Shown: positions 24,736 through 34,438, numbered from the stretch's first letter. The stretch is DNA of 64,000 bases from an uncultured Oxalobacteraceae bacterium (GCA_903862415.1 CAIOYD010000041.1:62001-126000); one strand, 5' to 3'. Notes: generated by a model from the letters alone, not told the origin. A program made the numbers and translations.

Positions 24736-26817
24736 ATGACTGTTTCAACAGGTTCGGCAGCGGGCGGCGCGATTATTTCGTCCCTGGGCGTAGGCTCCGG
24801 GCTGAACGTGACCGGGATTATCAGTCAGCTTATGGCGGTGCAAAACCAGCCAGTGACGCTGCTGATGACGCAACAGACTCAGGATCAGACCATGGTGAGC
24901 AACTTTGGTCAGTTGCAAAGTGTGCTCTCGACCTTCCAGACCTCCATGCAGGGCTTGAATTCAGCCAGTGCTTACCAAAGTGTCAATGCGTCGGTAGCCA
25001 ACAGCGCGGTAGCTTCAGTGACTGCCGGTGCAACGGCGTCGGCAGGCACCTATTCATTGCAGGTGAATCAATTGGCGCAGGCGCAAACGTTGGTGACCGC
25101 CGGACAGGCCAGCAGCACCAGCGCGATAGGCGTGGGCACCATTTCCTTCAGCTTTGGCACGATTACTGGTAACAAGCCGGTGAATGGTCAGTATGACAGC
25201 GGCACCACTTATGCCAATAATGGCGCAGCACCAAAAACGGTGACGATTTCTTCTTCAGACAGTTCGATTACCGGTATCGCTTCGGCGATTAATGCCGCCA
25301 ATATTGGCGTGACGGCCAGTATTGTCAACGATGGCAGCAAAACGCCTTATCGTTTATCGCTTTCGGTGACCAATACCGGTGCGGATAACAGTTTGCAGAT
25401 TTCCGTGGCTGGAGATCCAGCATTGGCGGCGATGTTAAATCAGAATCCGGCCGGTACTCCGGCCGTGGTCGGAGTGCCGCCAGCGGTGGATGTGCCAGCC
25501 ACTGCCGGTGTGCAAAACCTGACGGAAACGTCGGCCGCGCAAAATGCCCAGTTTACGCTCAACGGTATCGGCATTACCAGCAGCAGCAACACCGCCAGTA
25601 ATGTGATTTCTGGTGTGTCTTTATCCTTGCTGTCCACCAATATCACTACCCCGACAACGATTACCGTTGCCAAAGATACCAGTGGGGCGGTGAATGCCAT
25701 CAATTCCTTTGTCACGGCCTATAACTCAGCGGCAACTACCATTCAGCAGGCGACTTCGTATAATTCAGTGACCAAACAATCTGGCGCGCTGCAGGGACAA
25801 AACAGCGTATTGTCGATCATGAATCAGATGCGCGGTATTTTGAATCAGGCGGTTCCCGGCGCTCCCAGTGCCATGTCGATGCTCGCGCAGGTAGGGGTCG
25901 GTTATCAGAAAGATGGCACCCTGAGTGTGGATAGTGTCAAATTACAGGCGGCCTTAAACAGTAATCCGTCAGCCGTTACCGGCATGTTTGCTTCCAATGG
26001 AACGGCTTCTGATTCCCTTATCAGCTATTCTGGCAACACTAGTGCCACTCAGCCGGGTGCGTATGCGGTCAATATTTCACAACTCGCCAGTCAGGCCAGC
26101 ACTACTGGCGGCGGCACTGCCGGGACTACCATTACTGCAGGGCTCAATGACACACTGCAAATTAACCTCGATGGCACCACCGTCAATGTGGCGCTGGCAG
26201 CGGGTACCTATACGGCGGCTGGTCTGGCCACGGCCTTGCAGACGGCAATCAATACCAATAATGGCTTTACTGCGGTGAATGCTTCGGCAACGGTGACGCA
26301 AAATAACGGTGTACTGACGATTTCTTCGAATACCTATGGCTCGGCTTCAGTGGCCAAGGTAACCGGTGGCAATGGTCAGTTGAATATGATGGGCAGTGGT
26401 GCATTAACAGAGTTGGCCGGGTTGGATGTGGCCGGAACCATTAATGGCGCTGTAGCTATTGGCAAAGGACAAAAATTGACTGGTGCCATCGCGGATGGCT
26501 CGGCCGGCTTAAGCATCAATGTACTCGGCGGCAGTCTGGGTTCGCGCGGGATAATCAATTACACCCAGGGCTATGCCAACATGCTCAACAACATGATGAC
26601 CACGGTGCTGGGTAAAACCGGGCAGATTGCGGCGGCGACGAATGGTTATAATGCCACCATCACCAGTTTACAAAATTCGATTACCAGTGCACAAGCATTA
26701 AATGCCCAGATTCTGGCCAATTATCAGGCCGAGTTTGCAGCGCTCGATGTGACCATGAGCAAACTCACCAGCACCAGTACCTACCTGACACAGCAATTGG
26801 CTGCTCTGGCCAAATAA
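24736..26817 (+). CDS. fliD: Flagellar hook-associated protein 2 (filament cap)
   Basis: 693 residues from ATG 24736 (CAGGAGAGTAGTG upstream). The FliD N-terminal domain shows SLGVGSGLNVTGIISQLMAVQNQPVTLL, a coiled segment and LQSVLSTFQTSMQGL. The C-terminal FliD domain contains FNGTAS-type flagellin-like repeats, DGTLSVDSVKLQAALNSNP and the terminal coiled coil (YNATITSLQNSITSAQALNAQILANYQAEFAALDVTMSKL). It is longer than the E. coli protein (468 residues) because of an Ala/Thr/Gly-rich central insert. It forms the distal cap guiding flagellin polymerisation. fliS follows 24 bases later. Confidence 0.95.
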   Translation: MTVSTGSAAGGAIISSLGVGSGLNVTGIISQLMAVQNQPVTLLMTQQTQDQTMVSNFGQLQSVLSTFQTSMQGLNSASAYQSVNASVANSAVASVTAGATASAGTYSLQVNQLAQAQTLVTAGQASSTSAIGVGTISFSFGTITGNKPVNGQYDSGTTYANNGAAPKTVTISSSDSSITGIASAINAANIGVTASIVNDGSKTPYRLSLSVTNTGADNSLQISVAGDPALAAMLNQNPAGTPAVVGVPPAVDVPATAGVQNLTETSAAQNAQFTLNGIGITSSSNTASNVISGVSLSLLSTNITTPTTITVAKDTSGAVNAINSFVTAYNSAATTIQQATSYNSVTKQSGALQGQNSVLSIMNQMRGILNQAVPGAPSAMSMLAQVGVGYQKDGTLSVDSVKLQAALNSNPSAVTGMFASNGTASDSLISYSGNTSATQPGAYAVNISQLASQASTTGGGTAGTTITAGLNDTLQINLDGTTVNVALAAGTYTAAGLATALQTAINTNNGFTAVNASATVTQNNGVLTISSNTYGSASVAKVTGGNGQLNMMGSGALTELAGLDVAGTINGAVAIGKGQKLTGAIADGSAGLSINVLGGSLGSRGIINYTQGYANMLNNMMTTVLGKTGQIAAATNGYNATITSLQNSITSAQALNAQILANYQAEFAALDVTMSKLTSTSTYLTQQLAALAK

Positions 26818-26841
26818 TAACGATTAAAAACTGGGGACACT

Positions 26842-27321
26842 ATGTTCGGATCTTCACCTAGAAATGCAGCCAATGCGTATTCCAAAGTCAGTATGGAAAC
26901 CGGGGTGCTGGCGGCCGATCCGCATAAACTGATCGTAATGTTGTTTGATGGCGCCTTGCTGGCGATCGTCAATGCCACCCAGCAAATCGGGGCGGGAAAA
27001 ATTCCGGAAAAAGGCCGCTCAATTTCGCATGCGATTGCGATTGTGGAGAGCGGTTTGCGCGCCAGTCTGAACAAGGAAGTCGGTGGTGATCTGGCCCGTA
27101 ATCTGGATGCGCTGTATGGCTATATCGTCAAACAGTTATTGCTGGCCAATTTGCATAACGATGTGGATAAATTATTCGAGTCGCAAAAACTGCTGGGTGA
27201 ATTACGCAGTGCATGGGAGCAGATTGCACCGGTCAAAGTGGCACAGGCTGAGCAGAACGAGCGGGTGAATGTGCCTTTCGATTCGCTGGCACCGCGCAAA
27301 TCCAGCCATTTTTCTGCCTGA
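26842..27321 (+). CDS. fliS: Flagellin export chaperone FliS
   Basis: 159 residues. FliS signature: NAYSKVSMETGVLAADPHKLIVMLFDGALLAI near the N-terminus, then AIAIVESGLRASLNKEVGGDLARNLDALYGYIVKQLL. It binds the disordered C-terminus of flagellin in the cytosol and delivers it to the export gate. ATG 26842 has a GGGGAC upstream. The C-terminal 20 residues extend past the usual helical core. It is the third gene of the fliD-fliS-fliT unit. Confidence 0.95.
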   Translation: MFGSSPRNAANAYSKVSMETGVLAADPHKLIVMLFDGALLAIVNATQQIGAGKIPEKGRSISHAIAIVESGLRASLNKEVGGDLARNLDALYGYIVKQLLLANLHNDVDKLFESQKLLGELRSAWEQIAPVKVAQAEQNERVNVPFDSLAPRKSSHFSA

Positions 27322-27360
27322 ATGCTGTACCCGGATACATCAAGAATTGTGAGTATATCC

Positions 27361-27699
27361 ATGAATAGTCGTGAATTGATTGCTATCTATGAAAATGTCG
27401 CCGTGATTACTGATCAGATGGTCAGCGCGGCGCAGGAGCTGGATTGGGAACTGCTGGCCCGGCTGGAACAGAGTTGCAGTCTGCAGGTGCAGGCTATCCG
27501 CGACAACGATGGTCCGGTGCCGCTGGAACAGGAACAGCGGCAGCAAAAATTGAATGTCATCAAAAAAATCCTCGCGGACGATAAAAAAATCCGCGAAATC
27601 ACCGAGCCAAGAATGGTGGTGCTGTCGCAGTTAATGGAAAGCACCAGCGCCAAACGCAAACTGGCACAATCGTATTTTCTCGATCATCGGACAGTGTGA
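27361..27699 (+). CDS. fliT: FliT-like flagellar chaperone
   Basis: 112 residues from ATG 27361 (GTGAG upstream); an ATG at 27322, directly after the fliS stop, would add 13 residues. Almost wholly helical, with a C-terminal DDKKIREITEPRMVVLSQLM segment typical of FliT. It should chaperone FliD and may modulate FlhDC activity as in enterics. Sequence conservation in this family is low, so position after fliS is a large part of the evidence. Confidence 0.82.
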   Translation: MNSRELIAIYENVAVITDQMVSAAQELDWELLARLEQSCSLQVQAIRDNDGPVPLEQEQRQQKLNVIKKILADDKKIREITEPRMVVLSQLMESTSAKRKLAQSYFLDHRTV

Positions 27700-27876
27700 C
27701 GGGAATCCCATTTTCAACCATACGGTTTGCTATGTGATACGTAGGCTCAGTAACACAATCAACGCTTTACCGCTTTGTATTCCCCCTGTTTTCAGGGAGT
27801 TGGTGAATCAAGGTTGAATAATTGCTGAATGGCACCCAATAGCGCCATAGACAGGTGAAGGTTGGTTAGTTCCAGT

Positions 27877-28206
27877 ATGGTTGAACACGTGACGCTGTTT
27901 TTTTTCTTTCGCGCTTTAGTGGGTGGGATTCTGCTTGGCGCGCTTATTTCGGCCAGCATCCGGGCTAATATTAAATCGCAAAACCACTATCAATTGGATC
28001 CCAGTTTTTATAATAACTGCATGCAGACAGTCAGCTACCTGGCAATTTTAGGAAGCGCCGTTATCAGCGCAGTGGTCTTATTCATTCATCTGATTGACAC
28101 TCAGGATGCAGCCAGCACGATTACCTTATGTGTCAGCGCGCTTGTCGTTGTTGTAGTAGCGTTCCATTATCAATGGATACCTGAGCTCTCAGGCGATTCT
28201 GGCTAG
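27877..28206 (+). CDS. Small membrane protein of unknown function
   Basis: 109 residues from ATG 27877 (a TTG at 27862 would add five). Three hydrophobic segments are visible: about 5-25 (LFFFFRALVGGILLGALI), about 55-75 (LAILGSAVISAVVLFIHLI) and about 82-98 (ITLCVSALVVVVVAFHY). No family recognised and no strong ribosome binding site. Its 3' end overlaps the convergent epimerase gene by 18 bases. It is not clearly part of the flagellar operon. Confidence 0.55.
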   Translation: MVEHVTLFFFFRALVGGILLGALISASIRANIKSQNHYQLDPSFYNNCMQTVSYLAILGSAVISAVVLFIHLIDTQDAASTITLCVSALVVVVVAFHYQWIPELSGDSG

Positions 28207-29091
28207 CGAACTCAACGCCGCGTCAAGTTGAGGATACTTAAAAACAAATTTGTCATTCAGCATTCTGGTTGGCAAAACCTGTTGACCACCCAAGAGTAAA
28301 ATTGATCGTGAGCCCAGCAGCGCGGATAATAAAAAAGCGGGTGCAACAAACCACGCAGGGCGGTGAACCGCACGGGCTAATTGTTGGGTAAACTGAGCAT
28401 TGGTTTGCGGGCAGGGGGCCGTCATATTGTAGGCGCCGTTGGCATCGTCTGCAGAAATCAATTTGAACACCATGGCCACATAATCCTCTATGTGTATCCA
28501 GCTCATCCACTGACGACCATTGCCCAACCGTGCACCCAGTCCCAGTTTGAAGGGTAACCACATCCGACCCAGCAGGCCACCTTTGGCCGTCAGCACCAGG
28601 CCGGTACGCAGCAAACAAACCCGCACCCCCAATTGAGTTGCGCGCAGTGCCTGTTGTTCCCAGGCGAGACATAATCGGGCCGCAAAATCACTGCCTGCGG
28701 GTGCTGATTCAGTTAAGGAGGCATCGCCACAGTCGCCGTAATAGCCGATGGCTGAACCGCTCAGTAGCAGCGCCGGTTTGCGGTGACTGGCCTCTATCCG
28801 TGCGACTAACTCTGTTGTCAGTGTGACGCGACTATCCCAGAGTAGTTTTTTACGGGCCTCTGTCCAGGCAGCGTCCGCTATCGGTTCGCCTGCCAGATTA
28901 ATGATGACATCAAAAAAAATATCTGGATGCCACTCATTTAAGCTGGAGATAATGCTCACGGCATGGCCCCATTTCTTTTGGACCACGCCGGGATGGCGGC
29001 TCAATATCGTGATCTGATGCCCGGCCTGCAGCAGCGCCTGACAAAGTCGTGTGCCGATTAAGCCGCTGCCACCAGTGATTAAAAAATGCAT
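28189..29091 (-). CDS. TIGR01777/YfcH-family NAD-dependent epimerase-like protein
   Basis: 300 residues. An N-terminal Rossmann motif FLITGGSGLIGTRLCQAL, then the family blocks INLAGEPIADAAWTEARKKLLWDSRV, SGSAIGYYGD and WMSWIHIEDYVAMV, and a C-terminal DUF1731 part (GSRSILLLGGQQVLPTRMLNDKFVFKYP). Members are SDR-like proteins of unclear substrate (YfcH in E. coli, SulA-like in plants). It lies 6 bases downstream of the MBL-fold gene and may share its transcript. Confidence 0.9.
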   Translation of the reverse strand: MHFLITGGSGLIGTRLCQALLQAGHQITILSRHPGVVQKKWGHAVSIISSLNEWHPDIFFDVIINLAGEPIADAAWTEARKKLLWDSRVTLTTELVARIEASHRKPALLLSGSAIGYYGDCGDASLTESAPAGSDFAARLCLAWEQQALRATQLGVRVCLLRTGLVLTAKGGLLGRMWLPFKLGLGARLGNGRQWMSWIHIEDYVAMVFKLISADDANGAYNMTAPCPQTNAQFTQQLARAVHRPAWFVAPAFLLSALLGSRSILLLGGQQVLPTRMLNDKFVFKYPQLDAALSSLARIA

Positions 29092-29097
29092 CGCCGC

Positions 29098-30045
29098 TTA
29101 TGGCAGCGGAGAATAATTGACTGGTACCCAGGCATACGCTTTACCTTGCTGGCGCAGATAGCCCAGCGCCGGGAACGATAAATGCGCCGCACCGATCAGA
29201 TAGCCTTCTTTGGCTGCTTGGGCATAAGCCTGTTTGCGCTCGGCATAAGCCGCCTTGCTGTCAGAATCAAAATGGATCGTCACTGACGGATCATCAAACT
29301 GGACGGCGGCAACGTGCATCAAATCACCCCATAAGATTAACTTCTGTCCACGGCTTTCAACCAGATACGTGGTGTGACCGGCGGTATGGCCGTGGGCAGC
29401 GACGGCTTTGACACCAGGTACCAAATCACTGCTGCCATCAAAGGTGCTGAAGTGTCCGGCATTCACATAAGGTTGCAGGGCGCTCATGGCGGCTTTGAAG
29501 CTGCCTTTGCCGGCTTCCGGAGCTTTGTCCATGTTTTCCTGACTCAGCCAGTAAGCTGCTTCCTGTTTGTCGGCGCGTACCACCGCATTCGGAAACTGTG
29601 CCACACCTTCGGCTGTTAAACCACCGATATGGTCGCCATGCATGTGGGTGATGTAAATTTCATCGATCTGTTCAGGCAGATAACCCGCCGCTTTCAGGTT
29701 GGTCGCCAGCTTGCCCAGAGTCGGACCGAAATTGCTGCCTGCACCTGTATCAACGAGTACCAGTTTGCTGCCGGTGTTGATCAGAAACGCGTTGAACGAG
29801 GTTTCAATCGGATTGGTCAGATGGAATTTGTTCAGCGCCTTGGTGTAGTTGGCTGGCGTGATATGGTCAAGCAGTTTATCCATCGGCAGGGCGCGGGTGC
29901 CATCGGAGAGAGCGGTAATTTCAAATTCACCCAACATCATCCGGTAGTAACCGGGCGCGGAAGTTTTTACCATTGGGGCGGCAGCATTAGCAAAGCTGCT
30001 GGTCAGGGCAAACAGAGCCAGCAAAAAGAAGCGATTCAGGTTCAT
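29098..30045 (-). CDS. Secreted metallo-beta-lactamase-fold hydrolase
   Basis: 315 residues from ATG 30045, with a signal peptide (FFLLALFALTSSFANA, cleavage near 21). MBL zinc motif ITHMHGDHIGG, then AHGHTAGHTTYLV and a final His in AAHLSFPALG. The family includes periplasmic lactonases and other hydrolases; the substrate is not evident. It is 46 bases downstream of the PLP-enzyme gene, so it could be the fourth gene of that cluster or have its own promoter. Confidence 0.88.
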   Translation of the reverse strand: MNLNRFFLLALFALTSSFANAAAPMVKTSAPGYYRMMLGEFEITALSDGTRALPMDKLLDHITPANYTKALNKFHLTNPIETSFNAFLINTGSKLVLVDTGAGSNFGPTLGKLATNLKAAGYLPEQIDEIYITHMHGDHIGGLTAEGVAQFPNAVVRADKQEAAYWLSQENMDKAPEAGKGSFKAAMSALQPYVNAGHFSTFDGSSDLVPGVKAVAAHGHTAGHTTYLVESRGQKLILWGDLMHVAAVQFDDPSVTIHFDSDSKAAYAERKQAYAQAAKEGYLIGAAHLSFPALGYLRQQGKAYAWVPVNYSPLP

Positions 30046-30091
30046 GGGTGTCTCGGCGGTTGGTTGAAAAACTGCATCATAATCCAATTTG

Positions 30092-31621
30092 TCAGAGTCG
30101 GTATGATGAGATCAAAAATGCAGTTTTTTCCAGTACCGACAGCGCACGCTGAATCACGTACTGGGTGGATTTGGCACCGTGTTCGCAGCCATCGATAATG
30201 ATGCGGCTGCTGGCACACATGCGCAGGGCGCTGACGTCAATGCCGAACTGCTGGCCGCACAGCACTGGCTGACCGAGCTGACAGCGTAACTGGGCCAGGT
30301 TGGCCGGTGCTGCCGGATCGGTCAGGGGAAATTGCAGTTGCTGATATACCTGCTGGGTTTGCGCCCGGGTGAGTGGCTGACCAGGCGCATGCAGCAGCAA
30401 AAATGGGAAAATGGTAGGTATCTGATCCCAGCTGCTGCCTTCAACCACAGGTGCACGGTCGAGGTGAGTTTCTGCCATCAGCAAGAAATGCGCTGAGCTT
30501 TGCAACGCCTGCTGCATGGCGCTGGCAAAGCGTTGCAAAAATTCACTGATCTGGGCTTCTGGCAAGGCACGGAAGGCACGTAATTCGGCCAGTGCAGCTT
30601 CAAGGCGCAGCAGCAAGCCCCAGTTGCAGACATTGTTCAAATGTTCGGTTGCCTGCCAGTGTTCCGGCCATTCAGCCTGCGCGCTATAGTCGGCCAGCGA
30701 GGCCGGCAATTTTTGATTCGACAGTCGCGGTGCCAGATTGGGAGGAATTAACAGTGCGCCGGAAAACACCGGACCGGTCAAAAATTTGGAACCCGTCAGG
30801 GTCAGCATGCACCCGAGTTTTAAATAGGCTTGCAGGGTGACGGCCGAAATGCGGAACTGGCAGGCGTCAATTAAAATATCGACCTGCTCCGGATGGCGTG
30901 CACGCAAGTTGGCGATATAGCCAGGACTGGGCGCAATCAGGCCAGTCTTGGACAGATCGATCATGATCAGCAATACCCGCTGTTTGCTGGCCAGTGCCTG
31001 CGCTATCAGTAATTCAACTTCCGCATCAATGTCACTCAACAGGCGTTTGCCACCATCCCTGCCGCGCAGCCCGATAGAGTGTACCTCGACCGGATGCGCA
31101 CCGGCGAGGGTTTCCAGCGGGGTGACTTTGCCACCGAGTGCTGCATGATCGCTGAAATGCTGACCGCGCATGGCCGGTGCCACACCACTACCGGTTTCGC
31201 AGGCATCCATCATGATGATGCGCAGCGGACTGCTGTTGGATAGCAACTGTCCGCAGATCAGATGCAAATCGGTGCCGGAAGCGGCAAAAATGGTATCGAT
31301 ATTGTCGCTCTTGCCAATGCCGCACAGCTGGTTGAATTCCAGTCGCAGTCGTTCGAGTTCCTGGCGATACAGCGCGCTTTCGCGGCCACCGGCCACCTGT
31401 TGCAGCAAGTGCTGATGCAATTCATGGCTGGCATTAAAACCGCGTGCTGAAATAGTTGAGCCGGTGGATGATCCAAAGGCGATCATGCTCGGGTCGGGAC
31501 GGCTGCTGCAGCCGTATTTATTCACGCCCGAAACTGCATCCATGCTCAGGCGGGCATCGCCACCGCTGAGCAGGGCTTGCTCGGTAGAGAGTCGTGCCAG
31601 CTGATCGAGGGTGCGCGTCAT
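30092..31621 (-). CDS. Unusual fold-type I PLP-dependent enzyme
   Basis: 509 residues. The layout fits the aspartate-aminotransferase superfamily: AASGTDLHLI near the cofactor phosphate site, ILIDACQFRIS (Asp binding the pyridine nitrogen) and LTGSKFLTGPVFSGALLIP with the likely Schiff-base Lys. It does not match well any single subfamily I know (cysteine desulfurase, kynureninase or aminotransferase class V are the nearest by feel). Its ATG overlaps the ATP-grasp stop (ATGA at 31618-31621), so the two are translated together. The reaction is unknown; the operon suggests a small-molecule pathway built from an amino acid. Confidence 0.75.
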   Translation of the reverse strand: MTRTLDQLARLSTEQALLSGGDARLSMDAVSGVNKYGCSSRPDPSMIAFGSSTGSTISARGFNASHELHQHLLQQVAGGRESALYRQELERLRLEFNQLCGIGKSDNIDTIFAASGTDLHLICGQLLSNSSPLRIIMMDACETGSGVAPAMRGQHFSDHAALGGKVTPLETLAGAHPVEVHSIGLRGRDGGKRLLSDIDAEVELLIAQALASKQRVLLIMIDLSKTGLIAPSPGYIANLRARHPEQVDILIDACQFRISAVTLQAYLKLGCMLTLTGSKFLTGPVFSGALLIPPNLAPRLSNQKLPASLADYSAQAEWPEHWQATEHLNNVCNWGLLLRLEAALAELRAFRALPEAQISEFLQRFASAMQQALQSSAHFLLMAETHLDRAPVVEGSSWDQIPTIFPFLLLHAPGQPLTRAQTQQVYQQLQFPLTDPAAPANLAQLRCQLGQPVLCGQQFGIDVSALRMCASSRIIIDGCEHGAKSTQYVIQRALSVLEKTAFLISSYRL

Positions 31622-32880
31622 AGCGTGATCCCGCCGCGGCGCGCCAGCATGTGAGCAAAAGCGCGAAACAGCTTAGGCATCTGGATTTTTTTGTACGGGA
31701 AAACCTCGGCCGAATCCATATTGTGCACCACCATATTGCTGTCGACTTCAAAGATCAACAACCGGCCATCGGCACTCTGGGCACAGTCGATACCGACATA
31801 ATCGAGTCCGAGTTGCTGATAAATGGCGGCAAAGGCGTTCGCATGCTGAACGGCAAAACCCTGATCGAAGTCGGCCATGAATTGTGCTTCTTCGGCCCGG
31901 TGACTGGCATTTTCCAGCATATCGGCATTGAGGTAATGCACCATCCAGCGCTGAGAAATCGCCATATGGCAGACATAAGGTGCGCCACCAATGAGGATGA
32001 TGCGGTACTTGCGATACAGGCCGTCGGCATTACGATAATCGACAAACGGTGCGACAAAAAACTGTTGTTCTGCTGATTGCTGCAAATAACCACTGAGTTC
32101 GCCAAGATTGTCGATTTTACTCAATCCATTGCCGGCATGCGAATCAATTGGACGGATAATCACCGGATAGCTGATGCCACCGAGCTGACTGGCCAAGGTG
32201 CAGGCCAGATCGTCGGCCTGACAGCATAATTCCAGACTGGCGCGTGTTACCCGCAGCGCAGTAGGCATGACAACACCGGGCAGATTGGCGAGTTGCGCGC
32301 AATTGCCATCGCGTGAGAGCTCACTGATGCGCGTCGGATCATTAATCACCGGTCGCGGCCACCCGGTCAGCAGCGTGGCCGCTTTGGCCAGCAGTGGTTT
32401 ATTTTGTTCTGATTCACTCATGGCCACCAGCAGTACATCATGTTCAGGAATCGACTGCGGCAAACCGAGTTCCGGGGTGATATACATTAAATCCAGCGCC
32501 ACCGGTTGATCGTCGAGTAAAAATTCAAACGGTGAATTGGCCATCAGATCGCCCGGTCCGAGTAAGGCCAGTACGCGCATTTTTACCGGCAACACCCGGC
32601 GCGGGTAATGAAATACCTGCTGCGTATTGAGCGCAATGGCCTGCATCGACAGCGCGACCTTTTTTTCACCCCGCAAAATCAGATAGATCGCCATATCGAG
32701 CAAGGCATTCGCATCTCCGGGATTGGTTTTAACCCGTTCATACAGGCTCGTGCCGGTGGGAATGAAATCCACACTGTTGTTGAAGGCCATGGTCATCAGC
32801 GCGGGCAGGCCGATGAAGTCGATTTCTTTTGCTATGGCAGAAGGGGATTCGGTAAGGACATCTTCGGCTGAATTCAACAT
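31618..32880 (-). CDS. ATP-grasp ligase with TPR-like N-terminal domain
   Basis: 420 residues. A helical TPR-like segment (about 45-90: YERVKTNPGDANALLDMAIYLI...KKVALSMQAIAL) comes first, then a pre-ATP-grasp domain (about 100-200: RVLALLGPGDLMANSPFEFLL). The ATP-grasp fold (about 225-420) has IIRPIDSHAGNGLSKI, KYRIILIGGAPYVCHMAIS, LDYVGIDCAQSADGRLLIFEVDSNMVVHNMD. Such enzymes ligate a carboxylate to an amine via an acyl phosphate, as in RimK-type ligases. It lies between a PLP decarboxylase (13-base gap) and a second PLP enzyme (4-base overlap). Joining a decarboxylase-derived amine to an acid is an attractive inference; substrates are unknown. Confidence 0.8.
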   Translation of the reverse strand: MLNSAEDVLTESPSAIAKEIDFIGLPALMTMAFNNSVDFIPTGTSLYERVKTNPGDANALLDMAIYLILRGEKKVALSMQAIALNTQQVFHYPRRVLPVKMRVLALLGPGDLMANSPFEFLLDDQPVALDLMYITPELGLPQSIPEHDVLLVAMSESEQNKPLLAKAATLLTGWPRPVINDPTRISELSRDGNCAQLANLPGVVMPTALRVTRASLELCCQADDLACTLASQLGGISYPVIIRPIDSHAGNGLSKIDNLGELSGYLQQSAEQQFFVAPFVDYRNADGLYRKYRIILIGGAPYVCHMAISQRWMVHYLNADMLENASHRAEEAQFMADFDQGFAVQHANAFAAIYQQLGLDYVGIDCAQSADGRLLIFEVDSNMVVHNMDSAEVFPYKKIQMPKLFRAFAHMLARRGGITL

Positions 32881-32893
32881 GGCGATCCTGTGG

Positions 32894-34339
32894 TTAAAGG
32901 TTTAGTTCACGGCCCAGCTTGAGTGTGGTTTGTACCAGCGTATCAACATCCGCACGATTGGTGCGATGGTTGACAAAAGCAGCACGGATCACCAGTTGCC
33001 CGTTGATCAGCGTTGACGATGGTGCCACCAGTCCCGATTCCTGCAAACGGATGATTAATTCACCGTTGAGTTCATTGACCTGCAGCTCAGTCAGCTGGCC
33101 GCTGCCGCGATAGCGAAAGCAGACGATATTCAAATTCACCGGCGCCATCAGTTGCAGCTCCGTCTGTTGCTTGATGTGTTCTTGCAGATACTGAGCCAGT
33201 GCGCAGGTGTTATCGATGATGTGTCCGAGTTTGTCTGTGCCAAAGGTGGCCAGGGTAAACCAGGTTTTCAGTGCCCGGAATCCGCGTGACAAATCCGGTC
33301 CGAAATCGCACGGCCAGGGCGAGCCGGCCGCCATACCGCGGGTTTCGCGTTTCAGATAATTTGCCGGTGCGGCAAAGGTAGCCAGCTGATCGGCGGCCTC
33401 GCGCACCAGAATATACCCGGCGTCGTACGGCACCTGACCCCATTTATGAAAATCAAAGGCAATCGAATCAGCGCGCTCAATGCCAGCGAGTCGTGGCGCC
33501 AGTTTGGCGGACAGCATGCCCAGAGCACCATAAGCCCCATCGATATGAAACCAGCAATGATGCGCCTGTGCCAGAGCGGCTAAGGCCGGTAAATCATCAA
33601 TCGCACCCACATCAACCGTGCCAGCGGAGCCGACAATTAAAAACGGCTGCAATCCAGCCGCCTGATCAGCCGCAATCGCTGCAGCCAGTTGCGGCAGATC
33701 GATCTGGAAGTGCGCATTCATGGGAATTTGTCGTAAGGCGGCGCTACCAAACCCAGCCAGATCCATAGCCTGACTGACGCAGCCATGCGCGCCAGCCGAG
33801 GTATAGGCCGTCAGTTTGTTCACGCCCATGCCATCCTGCCTCACCTGAGTGCCCAGATGTTTGGTGCGCGCAATCCAGACGGCGATCAAATTCGCCAGAG
33901 AAGTACCGGTGACAAACAAGCCCTGGGCCGTGTCCGGAAAGCCAAACAGTTCGCGCATCCAGTGCAAAATCTGCTTTTCCACCGCGATCGGCATTTGTTC
34001 GCGGCCACCGACGTTGGCATTCAGGCCAGCTGCCAGCATCTCGGCGAGCATGCCGACGGGCGTGCCGCCGCCCTGCACCCAGCCCATAAAGCCGGGATGG
34101 GCATTGCCGATCGCATACGGCATGATGTCATTGATGAAACGTGTATGCAGTTCAGACAGTGGCGTGCCCTGATGTGGCAGGGCCGTGTGAAAGCCTGCCT
34201 TGATGGCTGCCGGTATCGGTTGCCATACCGGGCGCTGGCGCAGATGTTGGGTATAGTCGAGAATATCATCGAGCATGGCATGCGCCTGTGCCCGGAAAGT
34301 TGGCCAATCCGTTGGGTCTAGTGTTTCTGAAGAATGCAC
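32894..34339 (-). CDS. Group II PLP-dependent amino acid decarboxylase
   Basis: 481 residues from GTG 34339, supported by an AAAGG ribosome binding site 7 bases upstream. Aromatic-L-amino-acid/glutamate decarboxylase family: NAHPGFMGWVQGGGTPVGMLAEML, TGTSLANLIAVWIAR, SAGAHGCVSQAMDLAG (stacking His), VGSAGTVDVGAIDDL, WFHIDGAYGALG, and the PLP-Lys in DFHKWGQVPYDAG. The substrate amino acid (aromatic, Glu, Asp or other) cannot be chosen from sequence by eye. It is the first gene of a probable operon with the ATP-grasp ligase and second PLP enzyme. Confidence 0.9.
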   Translation of the reverse strand: MHSSETLDPTDWPTFRAQAHAMLDDILDYTQHLRQRPVWQPIPAAIKAGFHTALPHQGTPLSELHTRFINDIMPYAIGNAHPGFMGWVQGGGTPVGMLAEMLAAGLNANVGGREQMPIAVEKQILHWMRELFGFPDTAQGLFVTGTSLANLIAVWIARTKHLGTQVRQDGMGVNKLTAYTSAGAHGCVSQAMDLAGFGSAALRQIPMNAHFQIDLPQLAAAIAADQAAGLQPFLIVGSAGTVDVGAIDDLPALAALAQAHHCWFHIDGAYGALGMLSAKLAPRLAGIERADSIAFDFHKWGQVPYDAGYILVREAADQLATFAAPANYLKRETRGMAAGSPWPCDFGPDLSRGFRALKTWFTLATFGTDKLGHIIDNTCALAQYLQEHIKQQTELQLMAPVNLNIVCFRYRGSGQLTELQVNELNGELIIRLQESGLVAPSSTLINGQLVIRAAFVNHRTNRADVDTLVQTTLKLGRELNL

Positions 34340-34438
34340 GATGCGCCTTTAACGCTGATTGTGGGGGCAATTATGGCCTGGGAAAGGGGAAATCAAAAGA
34401 AAGAGTAAGCCGGTGTTTCCGGTCGTGCTTGGGATTTT

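Noticed and set aside
32894-34339. Opposite-strand frames within the decarboxylase gene (for example 33785-34321)
   Set aside because: Shadow frames; the decarboxylase motifs and ribosome binding site are strong.
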